A DNA stretch of 64,000 nt from contig NZ_CP154262.1 in assembly GCF_039529835.1 (NCBI RefSeq), positions 3,472,001-3,536,000 of the forward strand, written 5' to 3'. Both the position numbers and the translations under genes were made by a program. Origin of the DNA: Arthrobacter sp. TMP15. Lineage in GTDB: Bacteria; Actinomycetota; Actinomycetes; Actinomycetales; Micrococcaceae. The first letter of the stretch is position 1. Each line of letters begins with the position of its first letter. A model generated the notes under the pieces. That model made no database searches. It was not told the DNA's origin and saw nothing but the letters and a program-made list of their open reading frames with translations. Shown here one piece after another: positions 33,998 to 42,879 of the stretch.

Positions 33998-34435
33998 ATG
34001 GGATTTAGCATCAGCAACGCAGCACTCCGACTCGTCTCCGGAGCTTTCATACTCAACGCCGGGATTGGCAAGCTCAGCCTCACTTCCGATCAGGCCGCGG
34101 GCCTGCAAACTTCCGCACAACGCGTCATCCCACAGGCTGCGAAGCTCTCAGCTGACCAGTTTGGGCGCTCCTTAAGTGTTTCCGAAATTGCCCTTGGCTC
34201 GCTGATATTAACTCCATTTATTCCCAGCCGCTTGGCCGGACTTGCGTTGGGTGTCTTTTCTACCGGACTGGTGGCCACCTACCTCAAAGCCCCGGGCATG
34301 ACAGCGCCCGGCAGTATCCGCCCAACTCCCGAGGGCACCTCCATGGCTAAGGATTTCTGGTTGGCAGGCATTGCTGTGGCACTGCTGTTCAACCGGACAT
34401 GCCGTACACAAAAAAGGAAAGAACAAAAGAAATAG
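33998..34435 (+). CDS. DoxX-like small membrane protein
   Basis: A 145-residue protein with about four hydrophobic segments (LVSGAFILNAGIGKLSL, EIALGSLILTPFIPSRLAG, ALGVFSTGLVATYL and DFWLAGIAVALLF) and a very basic C-terminal tail (CRTQKRKEQKK). The layout resembles the DoxX/DoxD membrane family. The ORF starts at an ATG with GGAG upstream (CAGGAGCTCACC). Function is unknown; family members have been linked to thiosulfate or redox processes. Confidence 0.65.
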   Translation: MGFSISNAALRLVSGAFILNAGIGKLSLTSDQAAGLQTSAQRVIPQAAKLSADQFGRSLSVSEIALGSLILTPFIPSRLAGLALGVFSTGLVATYLKAPGMTAPGSIRPTPEGTSMAKDFWLAGIAVALLFNRTCRTQKRKEQKK

Positions 34436-34572
34436 AAAGCACACGCGCGGTAAACTCTTGCAGTGACTAGCACCGGACTCTGTCCGCGTGTTGGTTCCCC
34501 TTCACATCCAGCCACACTGAGTCCCCGGAGCCAGCCCTGACCAGCACGCCCATCAATGGTCCCACCACAGCA

Positions 34573-36111
34573 ATGAGCCCCCAGGCGGAACTTATTCTCA
34601 GCCGTGATGATGTGGTGCTGAACCGTGGTCGGCTGGCCCTGCTCAATGGCGCAGGGAAAAATGGCGCAGGGAAAAATGGGCTGACGCCGCACGAGGCCAT
34701 GGTGGAGGACCTCCTGGCTATCCGGGCAGTGTTGGATGCATGCACAATCGATTACCTGCTAGTCCGAGGCAATGATCAACGTCCGGTGCTTGCAATTGAG
34801 CGCACACTGCGCCCAGCGCTAGAACAAGCACTCGCCACTGCCTTCGCGCATGAGCCTTTCTACGCGCGCAGTGTTGATGCAAAGAAAATCACTGTGTTGC
34901 TTGCAGAGGGGAAGCTGGCAGCCGCACCCAACACACGCATTATGAGGTTGTTTCGCCCCCGCATTGAGCCACGCGGTGGTTTGTATTATGGTGCGGCGTG
35001 GGGAGTCCAGATCGAACTCTGGTCTTTCACTGATACCCACATTGATCTCCCGGTGGAAAATTCCCTGACGCGGCGAACCGTTGATCGCGCAAGTGCCACT
35101 CGCAGTTCAGTAAATATGTACGGTCAAAATTGGCCAACGATCGAAAACATGTTCATGGACCATGTTTTTGACATTCGTTTTGAGATTGACATGGTCTTCT
35201 CCTGGGTTGATGGCAGCACTCAGACGTATCAGGATGCACGCCGGGAAATGGAAGCAGGCGCGCTGCTTGGCGAAGGCGATGAGCACGAATCGCGCTTTCG
35301 CCACGTAGACGAGCTGAAGTATGCTCTGCGCTCCGTGTACCTGTTTGCCCCTTGGGTGAGGCGCATTTTTATTGCCACGGACTCCCCTGCACCGGCTTGG
35401 TTGGCCAAGCACCCCAACGTCACACTTGTGCGCAGCCACGAGCATTTTGCGGACCCCTCAGTGCTGCCCACCCACAATTCCATGGCGGTGGAGTCGCAAT
35501 TGCACCTCATTGACGGCTTGGCCGAACACTTCTTGTATTCCAATGACGACATGTTCTTTGGCCGGCCACTTTCGCCGGAATTATTCTTCACCCCCGGCGG
35601 CATAACCCGCTTCATGCTTTCGCCAAACAGGATTGGGCTCGGCGTTAGTGAGCCACAGCGTAGCGGTTTTGAAAACTCTGCCCGCGTGAATCGCCGGCTC
35701 TTGTGGGACCGCTTTGGCGCCTTCACCACCCACCATCTAGAACATAGCGCGGCACCTCTGAGACGGTCAGTACTGGCCGAACTTGGCGAGGAGTTTGCCC
35801 CTGAGTTTGCCGCAACCGCAGCCAGTACCTTCCGGGCTGGCGATAATATTTCGGTTACAAACTCTCTTTACCACTACTACGCGCTGCTGACCGGCCGGGC
35901 CGTCATGCACAAAGACGGGAAGGGTATCTATGTTGATACCACCAGCAATAAGGGTCTGGCGGCACTGGGTGGAATTTTAGCGCGCCGAAACGCGGATTTT
36001 CTGTGCCTTAATGACGGCAGTTTCGGTGACGCCACGTCAACTGAGCGCCGCGAACTTGTTACGGATTTTCTAGAAAAGTATTTTCCATTCAAGGCACCGT
36101 GGGAGAAGTAA
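34573..36111 (+). CDS. Stealth-family sugar-phosphate transferase
   Basis: A 512-residue member of the Stealth family of hexose- or GlcNAc-1-phosphate transferases used in capsular and surface polysaccharide synthesis. Conserved regions are visible: CR1 (IDMVFSWVDGSTQ), CR2 (HVDELKYALRSVYLFAPWVR with IFIATD and the NSMAVESQLHLIDGLAEHFL segment), CR3 (LYSNDDMFFG) and CR4 near the C-terminus (NSLYHYYALLTG). An ~80-residue N-terminal extension contains a short duplication (GAGKNGAGKNG). Start codon ATG with no clear Shine-Dalgarno. No other capsule genes are adjacent. Confidence 0.85.
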   Translation: MSPQAELILSRDDVVLNRGRLALLNGAGKNGAGKNGLTPHEAMVEDLLAIRAVLDACTIDYLLVRGNDQRPVLAIERTLRPALEQALATAFAHEPFYARSVDAKKITVLLAEGKLAAAPNTRIMRLFRPRIEPRGGLYYGAAWGVQIELWSFTDTHIDLPVENSLTRRTVDRASATRSSVNMYGQNWPTIENMFMDHVFDIRFEIDMVFSWVDGSTQTYQDARREMEAGALLGEGDEHESRFRHVDELKYALRSVYLFAPWVRRIFIATDSPAPAWLAKHPNVTLVRSHEHFADPSVLPTHNSMAVESQLHLIDGLAEHFLYSNDDMFFGRPLSPELFFTPGGITRFMLSPNRIGLGVSEPQRSGFENSARVNRRLLWDRFGAFTTHHLEHSAAPLRRSVLAELGEEFAPEFAATAASTFRAGDNISVTNSLYHYYALLTGRAVMHKDGKGIYVDTTSNKGLAALGGILARRNADFLCLNDGSFGDATSTERRELVTDFLEKYFPFKAPWEK

Positions 36112-36130
36112 CCTCCCACGCAGTCCGCAT

Positions 36131-36394
36131 CTAGGTCAGCGTAATGCCCAATGCGGCCAGAATGAGCTGTTCAGGACTATCAGCACTTTGTGTAGCCACC
36201 ACCGCCGAGCCTTCCACAGCTTCTAAGTTGCTCGCCGAAACGGCATCGATGACCTCACTTCGATGAATGCTCACATCCCGTGGGGCGTCAATGCCTATGC
36301 GCACTCCTTCGCCGCGGCCGCCATCGAGAATTGTCACCGTGATGTTTCCTGCGATGACAATCTTTTCGCCAATCTTGCGTGTTAGTACCAGCAT
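36131..36394 (-). CDS. csrA: Carbon storage / flagellin translation regulator CsrA
   Basis: An 87-residue RNA-binding protein. The first 50 residues are canonical CsrA (MLVLTRKIGEKIVIAGNITV, then GVRIGIDAPRDVSIHRSEVI); a ~35-residue C-terminal extension follows that is not part of the conserved fold. In flagellated Gram-positives CsrA represses flagellin mRNA and is antagonised by FliW, which is also encoded here (63557-63940). It is last in the long minus-strand flagellar series, 35 bp after the FlhF-like gene. Confidence 0.95.
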   Translation of the reverse strand: MLVLTRKIGEKIVIAGNITVTILDGGRGEGVRIGIDAPRDVSIHRSEVIDAVSASNLEAVEGSAVVATQSADSPEQLILAALGITLT

Positions 36395-36429
36395 GCAGTT
36401 CCTTCCCTGGATATGCAGTTGGGGGAATA

Positions 36430-37332
36430 TTAAAGCTCAGTTGATGTTGCCTGTTGACCGTCCACCCAGCCAACCGGGAGCCGAAGCTCATTGACCGTTT
36501 CCGGCGTCATAGTGTCAGTGGCCCCCACAACAGCCAAAGCGTCAGGAACCGCGTACCTACAGGCCCGGCGAACCCATGACTGAGTGTCTTCAGGCTTGTG
36601 AGCTGCGTCTACCACCAGCCACAGCTGGGCGGGCCGTAGAGAGGCAAGCACCGACAAGTTAGATGATCCGCGTTGGCCAAAGCTAAATGCTATCAATAGC
36701 GGCCTTCCTACGCTGGCTGCCAGGGCTTGCGCCCTCTTCACCCCCACGCTATCGAGAAAGACGTGGCTGACGCCCACAGAGCGGTGGTCTCCTGCTGTCA
36801 GCAGGTCTGCACCACCCATAAGGGTACTAATCATGCTCCAGGCCGTATGCAACGGCTGTTCACGCAATCCCGCGAGGATGATGACATCTCCTGGCCGCTG
36901 CGACGGTCGAGGCATGGCTCGTGCCGAGTCCACTTGGGCAGAATCATCGTAGGGATCTTCGCCAGCAAGCTCTCCCATGATGGCATCAAAATCTGGTTTC
37001 TGTTCAAGGGCCTTCAGTGTTTGGCTTGGCGCAGCACTATCAGCGTTGTCCGCTTGGGCCAACAACGCCCCGAGGCCACGTCTCGGCACTGCCGGGCCTC
37101 GGTTGACCTCCACTGACCGCGAGCGTTCATGGCGTGTCAGCCCCGGATCATCCTCCTGAAGGTCATCAACTTCCACGTTTACTTCGAAGCTGGTGATTGC
37201 CCCGATCCCAAAAACTCCGCCGGTCTGGATCCGTTCTGCACGGATAATCCGGGCCCTGGAACCGTAGGTTTCGAAGAGCTGCCAGCGCAGGCTCTCCATG
37301 CTGTGACCCTTAAGCTGAAATTGGCTGGACAC
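36430..37332 (-). CDS. FlhF-like protein lacking a P-loop
   Basis: A 300-residue protein directly after flhA, overlapping it by 23 bp, in the slot where flhF occurs. The N-terminus resembles the FlhF B domain (SMESLRWQLFETYGSRARII, then GGVFGIG). The middle is Asp/Ala-rich linker. The region that should carry the GTPase P-loop reads GDVIILAGLREQPLHTAWSM (about 148-168), with no GxxGxGKT. The rest follows an SRP-GTPase-like outline (LWLVVDAAHKPED, ALAVVGATDT, LPVGWVDGQQAT). Start GTG with AGGAG upstream. Likely a degenerate, non-GTPase FlhF relative. Confidence 0.7.
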   Translation of the reverse strand: MSSQFQLKGHSMESLRWQLFETYGSRARIIRAERIQTGGVFGIGAITSFEVNVEVDDLQEDDPGLTRHERSRSVEVNRGPAVPRRGLGALLAQADNADSAAPSQTLKALEQKPDFDAIMGELAGEDPYDDSAQVDSARAMPRPSQRPGDVIILAGLREQPLHTAWSMISTLMGGADLLTAGDHRSVGVSHVFLDSVGVKRAQALAASVGRPLLIAFSFGQRGSSNLSVLASLRPAQLWLVVDAAHKPEDTQSWVRRACRYAVPDALAVVGATDTMTPETVNELRLPVGWVDGQQATSTEL

Positions 37333-39355
37333 CGCGAATCACTCCTAACGTTTCAATGGTTGGGTTACCGGAGGTAGCCTCGGTGTAGGACAGGACTGGG
37401 AGTCCGGAAACCCGCCCAGCCACAAGTCTGCGCACTGCCGGACGCAGTGCCGGAGCGCAGACCAGGACGGTATTCCTGCCGGCCGCCTCGGCATCGGCCG
37501 CTCTGTCGCTTACTGAACCCAGGACGGCGTCGAGCTTGTTGGCATCCATCATGATCTGGGTGCCCAGCTCGGAGGGACGCAGCCCTTCGAGCATTTCCTG
37601 TTCCAGAGTTGGGTCGATCATGAGCACCGCCAGAGTACCCTCATCTAAATACTTATCAGCAATGACGGGGCCCAACGAGTTCCGCGCAGCCTCAACGAGT
37701 CCCTCGGTATCGGTTCCCTTTTTGGCTTGCAGTGACAAAGATTCGTAGATGCGAGGCAAATCATTAATGGGCACCTGCTCGCTTAGCAGGCCCTGTAGGA
37801 CACTTTGCACCTCACCCAGGGACAGCAACGCAGGAACCAGTTCCTCGACGGTGGAAGGAGACACTTCCTTCACGCCCTCGGTGAGGACCCGGACATCCTC
37901 CCGGCTCAAGAGCCGCGCAGCATTGGCACTAACAACGGAGGAAAGGTGGGTGACAAGGACCGAGACACGGTCCACAACCGTGGCACCAGCCATTTCCGCA
38001 CTGTGCCGCATTTCTGCCGGTACCCATTTCCCTGCCAGCCCAAAGACCGGCTCCACAGTGGGGGTGCCCGGCAAGCCCGCTAGATTATCTCCCAGCGCCA
38101 GCACCCGACCGGGTGGGGCGGTGCCACGGCCGGCCTCCACTCCCGCAATGCGGATGACATAGCTAGATAGCGGCAGTTCCACGTGGTCTCGCGTCCTCAC
38201 CGGTGGCACCACGATTCCCAGTTCCATGGCAACTTTGTGCCGCAGGGCCCGGATGCGGGCCAGCAGATCATCGGCGGATCCGTTCACCAAGTCCACCAAA
38301 TCAGTGGCCAGTTGGATCTCGAGGGGCTGAACCCGCATTTGTTCAAGGATGTCCTGCGTAGTTTCTACCGGCGCAGCAGAAGGCAAAGACTCCAAAGCCA
38401 ATGCCTGAGCCGCAGCTTTTTCCGCGGATTTAACCCGCTGACCCATGAACAGCATCAGTGCACCAACACTTAGGAACAAAAGCGCTGGCATACCGGGGAT
38501 CAGTGCCATGATGATCGCCGCAATGCCAGCCACCATCAAAGCCGGACGTGATTGCGTTAACTGTGCGGCCGCCGTCGTCCCTAGATCGGCAGAAGCATTG
38601 GAGCGGGTGACAATCATGCCTGTAGCCACGGCCATGAGCAGCGCGGGGATCTGCGAGACCAATCCGTCGCCCATGGACAGCATGGAATAGGTGTGCAAGG
38701 CGTCGGAGATTTCCATACCGCGCTGGCCCAGGCCAATTGCAATTCCACCAATGAGGTTGATCAAGATAATGATGATGCCGACTATTGCATCACCCTTGAC
38801 GAACTTCGATGCTCCATCCATAGAACCGTAGAAATCAGCCTCGGCGGATACTTCCGCCCGGCGGTCCTTAGCTTCGGCGTCAGTGATCAAACCCGTGTTG
38901 AGGTCCGCATCAATCGCCATCTGCTTTCCTGGCATGGCGTCCAGAGTGAACCTGGCACCAACCTCGGCTACTCGCTCGGCACCCTTAGTGACCACGACGA
39001 ACTGAATGACCACAAGAATCAGGAAAATCACGGCCCCGATGATGAGGTTTCCACCAATTGTCACTTCACCAAAAGCCTGGATGACCGCCCCCGCATGGGC
39101 CTGTCCCAGAACTAGACGAGTTGAAGCAACATTCAAGCCCAGCCGGAACAACGTAGCAACCAACAGCAGCGACGGGAATACGGAGAAGTCAAGAGGTTTC
39201 TGCACAAACATGGTATTCATGAGCACCAAAAGTGCAAACACGATGTTGATGATGATCAGTATGTCCAACAAAATGGTGGGAATGGGCACCACAAGCAGCA
39301 GCACAATGCCCACCACACCCATGGGGATGGCCATGCTTGACACGTTGCGGTTCAC
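37310..39355 (-). CDS. flhA: Flagellar export gate protein FlhA
   Basis: A 681-residue core component of the flagellar type III export apparatus. Residues 1-310 contain about eight membrane helices and the conserved FHIPEP region, here in KGAERVAEVGARFTLDAMPG and KQMAIDADLNTGLITDAEAK. The C-terminal cytosolic domain binds chaperone-substrate complexes. It lies 49 bp downstream of flhB and overlaps the FlhF-like gene, consistent with one long transcript. Confidence 0.97.
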   Translation of the reverse strand: MNRNVSSMAIPMGVVGIVLLLVVPIPTILLDILIIINIVFALLVLMNTMFVQKPLDFSVFPSLLLVATLFRLGLNVASTRLVLGQAHAGAVIQAFGEVTIGGNLIIGAVIFLILVVIQFVVVTKGAERVAEVGARFTLDAMPGKQMAIDADLNTGLITDAEAKDRRAEVSAEADFYGSMDGASKFVKGDAIVGIIIILINLIGGIAIGLGQRGMEISDALHTYSMLSMGDGLVSQIPALLMAVATGMIVTRSNASADLGTTAAAQLTQSRPALMVAGIAAIIMALIPGMPALLFLSVGALMLFMGQRVKSAEKAAAQALALESLPSAAPVETTQDILEQMRVQPLEIQLATDLVDLVNGSADDLLARIRALRHKVAMELGIVVPPVRTRDHVELPLSSYVIRIAGVEAGRGTAPPGRVLALGDNLAGLPGTPTVEPVFGLAGKWVPAEMRHSAEMAGATVVDRVSVLVTHLSSVVSANAARLLSREDVRVLTEGVKEVSPSTVEELVPALLSLGEVQSVLQGLLSEQVPINDLPRIYESLSLQAKKGTDTEGLVEAARNSLGPVIADKYLDEGTLAVLMIDPTLEQEMLEGLRPSELGTQIMMDANKLDAVLGSVSDRAADAEAAGRNTVLVCAPALRPAVRRLVAGRVSGLPVLSYTEATSGNPTIETLGVIRGVQPISA

Positions 39356-39404
39356 AGCGGTTTCCTTAGGTTGGAAGGACGGGACAATACGGCGGCGTTG
39401 CTAT

Positions 39405-40523
39405 TCATACCGGGACCAGACTCGGAGGAATGCTTGATCCGGCAGCTAATATCTGGTGGGTTCCGGCGGAGCCACCACGCTTCTTCAGCGCCATGACGAA
39501 GGCCAAGACGGCTGCTACCTGGTTGTACAGTGCCACCGGAATTTCAGCTCCCAGCTCACAGGAGCCGTGTAGGGCGCGGGTCAGCGGAATGTCTTTAACG
39601 ACCGGCACCTTTTTGGCCTCGGCCTCGGCGCGGATGCGCAGAGCAACCCGATCCGCACCCTTGGCCACAACGCGGGGAGCTGATTTACCGGGCTCATAAC
39701 GCAGTGCCACGGCTACGTGGGTGGGGTTTACCAGCACGACGTCGGCCGTCGCCACCGCGCCCATCATGCGGTTCCGAGCCATGCTCAACTGGCGTTGGCG
39801 ACGGGCCGACTTTACCAGTGGATCACCATCGGTGCTCTTGTGCTCATCTTTGACCTCTTTTTTGGTCATTCGCGTCCGTTTCCGATTTCGCCGGGAAACA
39901 ACAAAAACGTCAGCCACAGCCAAGAGCATTCCAGCGGCAACCGCGTACTGGATCAATTGAACAAGTCCCGCACCGGCTGTGGATAGCAGTTCTGAAATGG
40001 GCAGGGCACCGGAGGAACGCAAGAGCGTCGATGTTAGCCCTTCGATGACAATGAACAATACAAGTCCGACGACGGCTGTCTTCAGCAGCGCTTTGGCCCC
40101 ATTCCACAGCGCCTGCGTCCCAAACACGGTTTTTAGGCCCTTGAGGAGGTTAAATTGTTCATATTTGGGTTTGAATTTTTTAAACCGCACTCCACCCTGC
40201 AACACTGCAGCCGCCAGGACTGCCACCACAACACCAACAAACAGCATTCCTAGAATATTGGTCAAGGACATAAAGGCGTCCTCCATGGCCCGCACTGCTG
40301 CCTCTGGTTCCGGATTGGCGGCCATGGCCGTAACGGTGAACATTTGTTCGGCCAACTCATTGGAGGCGCGCGAGATCACACCCGGTATCAAGAGAGCGGC
40401 AGCCCCCACGCCAACCCACGCCGTTAAGTCCTGAGATCGCGAAAGCTGGCCTTTTTCGCGCACCTCCCGCATACGTTTGTCGGTGGCTTCTTCGGTTCTT
40501 TCCCCACTGGGTTCATCCGCCAC
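39405..40523 (-). CDS. flhB: Flagellar export switch protein FlhB
   Basis: A 372-residue export-gate protein that switches specificity from hook to filament substrates after self-cleavage. Four membrane helices fill residues ~25-215, and the autocleavage NPTH motif is present (VVLVNPTHVAVALRYEPGKS), followed by the AAPRVVAKGAD-type segment. It begins 11 bp inside fliR. The N-terminus is charged (MADEPSGERTEEATDKRMRE), as usual. Confidence 0.97.
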   Translation of the reverse strand: MADEPSGERTEEATDKRMREVREKGQLSRSQDLTAWVGVGAAALLIPGVISRASNELAEQMFTVTAMAANPEPEAAVRAMEDAFMSLTNILGMLFVGVVVAVLAAAVLQGGVRFKKFKPKYEQFNLLKGLKTVFGTQALWNGAKALLKTAVVGLVLFIVIEGLTSTLLRSSGALPISELLSTAGAGLVQLIQYAVAAGMLLAVADVFVVSRRNRKRTRMTKKEVKDEHKSTDGDPLVKSARRQRQLSMARNRMMGAVATADVVLVNPTHVAVALRYEPGKSAPRVVAKGADRVALRIRAEAEAKKVPVVKDIPLTRALHGSCELGAEIPVALYNQVAAVLAFVMALKKRGGSAGTHQILAAGSSIPPSLVPV

Positions 40524-41283
40524 GGCTGATCACCCCGGACAACTGCGTCATGGCTGTGGTCACCAAAGCCGCAACCACCGGGCCCAATGCCATCAGCACT
40601 AGCCCACCCAAAGTAAGCGTCAGCATGATCTTTAGCGGAAATCCCAATGCAAAAGCATTCAGGGCGGGTGCCACTCGCGTGAGCAAACCCAACCCTGCAT
40701 CAGCAAGAAAGAGCACCACCATCAGCGGACCAGCAATCTGCACAGCGGCTAAAAACATTTGTGTCACAGCGCCCACCATGGCGTCGGCGGGGTTCGTCAA
40801 ATCCAATCCCCCACCGATTGGGATGGCGTCAAAGGATCGAGCCAGGCCACCGATAATGAGCTGATAGCCATCAGAGGCAAACAACAGTGCCAGCGTTGTC
40901 ATTTGAAATAACCGGGTGAATTGGGCTCCATTGACCATGGACTGTGGATCGAATGCCTGGGCCATAGAAAATCCGCCAAACAAATCGATCATGGATCCGG
41001 CAGACTGCACCGCAGCGAACACTACGTACACCAAGAATCCCAAGGCCGCGCCCACAACAACTTCCAAGATGACAGCGGTAACAAAAGGGCCCACCTCGCT
41101 CACCTCGGGCCCAACCACCACCCGATTACTCATGGCAAGACCCAGACCCAGAGCCAGCATGCCTTTGATCCGCAACGGGATGGCGTTGTAGGAAAAAGGT
41201 GGTGCAATAACAATGAAGGCTGTGGCACGCACCACAGCCAGCAGCGCGGCCTCCAACCACGCCAGTTCAACGGGAATGTTCAT
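40513..41283 (-). CDS. fliR: Flagellar export protein FliR
   Basis: A 256-residue membrane protein of the FliPQR export channel, with six hydrophobic segments. It follows fliQ by 11 bp and overlaps flhB. Family features include the early ALLAVVRATAFIVIAPPFSY and the conserved FLVYVVFAAVQSAGSMIDLF region. The order fliP-fliQ-fliR-flhB-flhA is the standard export cassette. Confidence 0.95.
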   Translation of the reverse strand: MNIPVELAWLEAALLAVVRATAFIVIAPPFSYNAIPLRIKGMLALGLGLAMSNRVVVGPEVSEVGPFVTAVILEVVVGAALGFLVYVVFAAVQSAGSMIDLFGGFSMAQAFDPQSMVNGAQFTRLFQMTTLALLFASDGYQLIIGGLARSFDAIPIGGGLDLTNPADAMVGAVTQMFLAAVQIAGPLMVVLFLADAGLGLLTRVAPALNAFALGFPLKIMLTLTLGGLVLMALGPVVAALVTTAMTQLSGVISRGG

Positions 41284-41294
41284 AGCTTCTGTGC

Positions 41295-41567
41295 CTAACC
41301 GGCCAGCAGCGCGGGGAGTTTGTCAAAGAGTTGATGCGTGAAAGTGACGATCTCGGTAATCATCCAGTGCCCACAAATTACCAACGCAATCACCACTGCG
41401 GCTGCCTTGGGCACAAAAGACAGTGTGGCCTCTTGAATCTGTGTGATGGACTGCACCAGCGAAATGGAAAACCCCACGACAAGAGCCGTGATCAGGATGG
41501 GGGCACACAGCTTCGCCGCCACCCACAAGGCCTGTACGGCAATATTTAGGACTTCAGCAGAATTCAC
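41295..41567 (-). CDS. fliQ: Flagellar export protein FliQ
   Basis: A 90-residue two-helix membrane protein (ALWVAAKLCAPILITALVVG and AAAVVIALVICGHWMITEIV) with the conserved SLVQSITQIQEATLSFVPK between. It forms the export channel with FliP and FliR. The ORF overlaps the end of fliP by 4 bp. Confidence 0.95.
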   Translation of the reverse strand: MNSAEVLNIAVQALWVAAKLCAPILITALVVGFSISLVQSITQIQEATLSFVPKAAAVVIALVICGHWMITEIVTFTHQLFDKLPALLAG

Positions 41568-42421
41568 GGCCCACCTGCATAACTTTGAATAAGAGAAGTA
41601 ATGATCAGGCCCCAGCCGTCCACCAACACGAACAGGAGAATCTTGAACGGCAACGAGATCATCACCGGCGGAAGCATCATCATGCCCATCGACATCAGCG
41701 CTGAGGCAACCACAAGGTCGATGATCAAAAAAGGAATGAAAATAACGAACCCAATAATGAAAGCGGCCCGTAACTCAGAAATCATGAAGGCCGGGATCAA
41801 CGTCAGCATTGGAACTGTCTCTGGTGTGGCCGGATTTTCCCGTTCGGCGGCCCGGGTCATGAGAGCGATATCCGCCTCACGGGTATGCGGGAGCATGAAT
41901 TGGCGCAACGGTGTTCCGGCAAGTTCAAACGCCCGGCTAATGTCGATGCTTCCGTCGAGGAACGGTTGCACGGCAATGTTATTGATCTCGGTCAGAGTCG
42001 GCGCCATGATGAACAGTGACAAAAATAGCGCCAGCCCGGCCAGCACCTGGTTGGGCGGAATTGATGGAAGCCCGACGGCGTTGCGAGCCATGGCCAGAAC
42101 CACAAAGATCTTGGTGAAAGAGGTCATCATCAGCAGCAGTGCCGGAGCAACTGACAATAAAGTGACCGCCAACAATGTGACGATGGAGGAGCTGGGGCTG
42201 CCTGTCAGACCATTGACAGTGACGTTGACGCCGTCGCTCTCCCCTGGCGGGGTTGGATCTGTGGGCGGGGTCGGGTCCACGGGATCCATCGGGAGCATGC
42301 CCGTCAAGGCATGTGCGGAAATGGATGTGGAGATCAACAGCAAATACAACACGACAAGCACCGAGAAGGCTAAGGCAGCCATCCGGAGGTAACTGCGCGA
42401 GTGCGCGAAGGGCCGGGTCAC
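41564..42421 (-). CDS. fliP: Flagellar export protein FliP
   Basis: A channel-forming export protein, read from the GTG at 42421 whose bases overlap the fliO stop (GTGA). The frame is open 14 codons further upstream. An N-terminal hydrophobic leader (MAALAFSVLVVLYLLLISTS) is followed by a Pro/Thr-rich stretch (DPTPPTDPTPPGESDG) and then the conserved FliP core: MMTSFTKIFVVLAMARNAVG, MAPTLTEINNIAVQPF and MGMMMLPPVMISLPFKILLF. About 285 residues. Confidence 0.95.
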   Translation of the reverse strand: MTRPFAHSRSYLRMAALAFSVLVVLYLLLISTSISAHALTGMLPMDPVDPTPPTDPTPPGESDGVNVTVNGLTGSPSSSIVTLLAVTLLSVAPALLLMMTSFTKIFVVLAMARNAVGLPSIPPNQVLAGLALFLSLFIMAPTLTEINNIAVQPFLDGSIDISRAFELAGTPLRQFMLPHTREADIALMTRAAERENPATPETVPMLTLIPAFMISELRAAFIIGFVIFIPFLIIDLVVASALMSMGMMMLPPVMISLPFKILLFVLVDGWGLIITSLIQSYAGGP

Positions 42422-42879
42422 AGATTCAAGCCCTTGCGCACAGCGGCACCTGCCTGGACCCATGTGCTGCGAGCAAAGATCGATCCATGCATGGATCCTG
42501 TAGCTGTGCTGTGCCGAAGTTTGCGGGTTGCGCTATCCCGGCGAAGGGCCGGCTCACCAGCGGACTTCAGTATCGCAGCAAAGGCAGGATCCTCCCCGTG
42601 ATCCATTGCTTGTGATAGTACCGGCGCCGGTTCGGGTGCCTCGCTGCTGTGTAAAACGTTGACCGAATGTTCGGTGACCCCAAGCATAAAACGCAGCCCA
42701 TCAGATTCCACGACCACCACTGAGGCCTTTGGCCCAACACTTTTGCGAACAACCACAGCAAGATCGGACTGTTCTGCGGAGCGTCCGACCTTCGAAAATC
42801 GTTTCTGGGCCATCCAGAGGAGGACCATGACTACACCTAGAGATAGTCCTACCCGGATGACCAGGAGGAATGCATCCAT
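42418..42879 (-). CDS. fliO: Flagellar biosynthesis protein FliO
   Basis: A 153-residue, poorly conserved export protein that assists FliP assembly. It has one N-terminal membrane helix (FLLVIRVGLSLGVVMVLLWM) and a small cytosolic beta-domain (LAVVVRKSVGPKASVVVVES, LGVTEHSVNVLH). It starts directly after the fliN stop, and its stop overlaps the fliP start. Confidence 0.88.
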   Translation of the reverse strand: MDAFLLVIRVGLSLGVVMVLLWMAQKRFSKVGRSAEQSDLAVVVRKSVGPKASVVVVESDGLRFMLGVTEHSVNVLHSSEAPEPAPVLSQAMDHGEDPAFAAILKSAGEPALRRDSATRKLRHSTATGSMHGSIFARSTWVQAGAAVRKGLNL

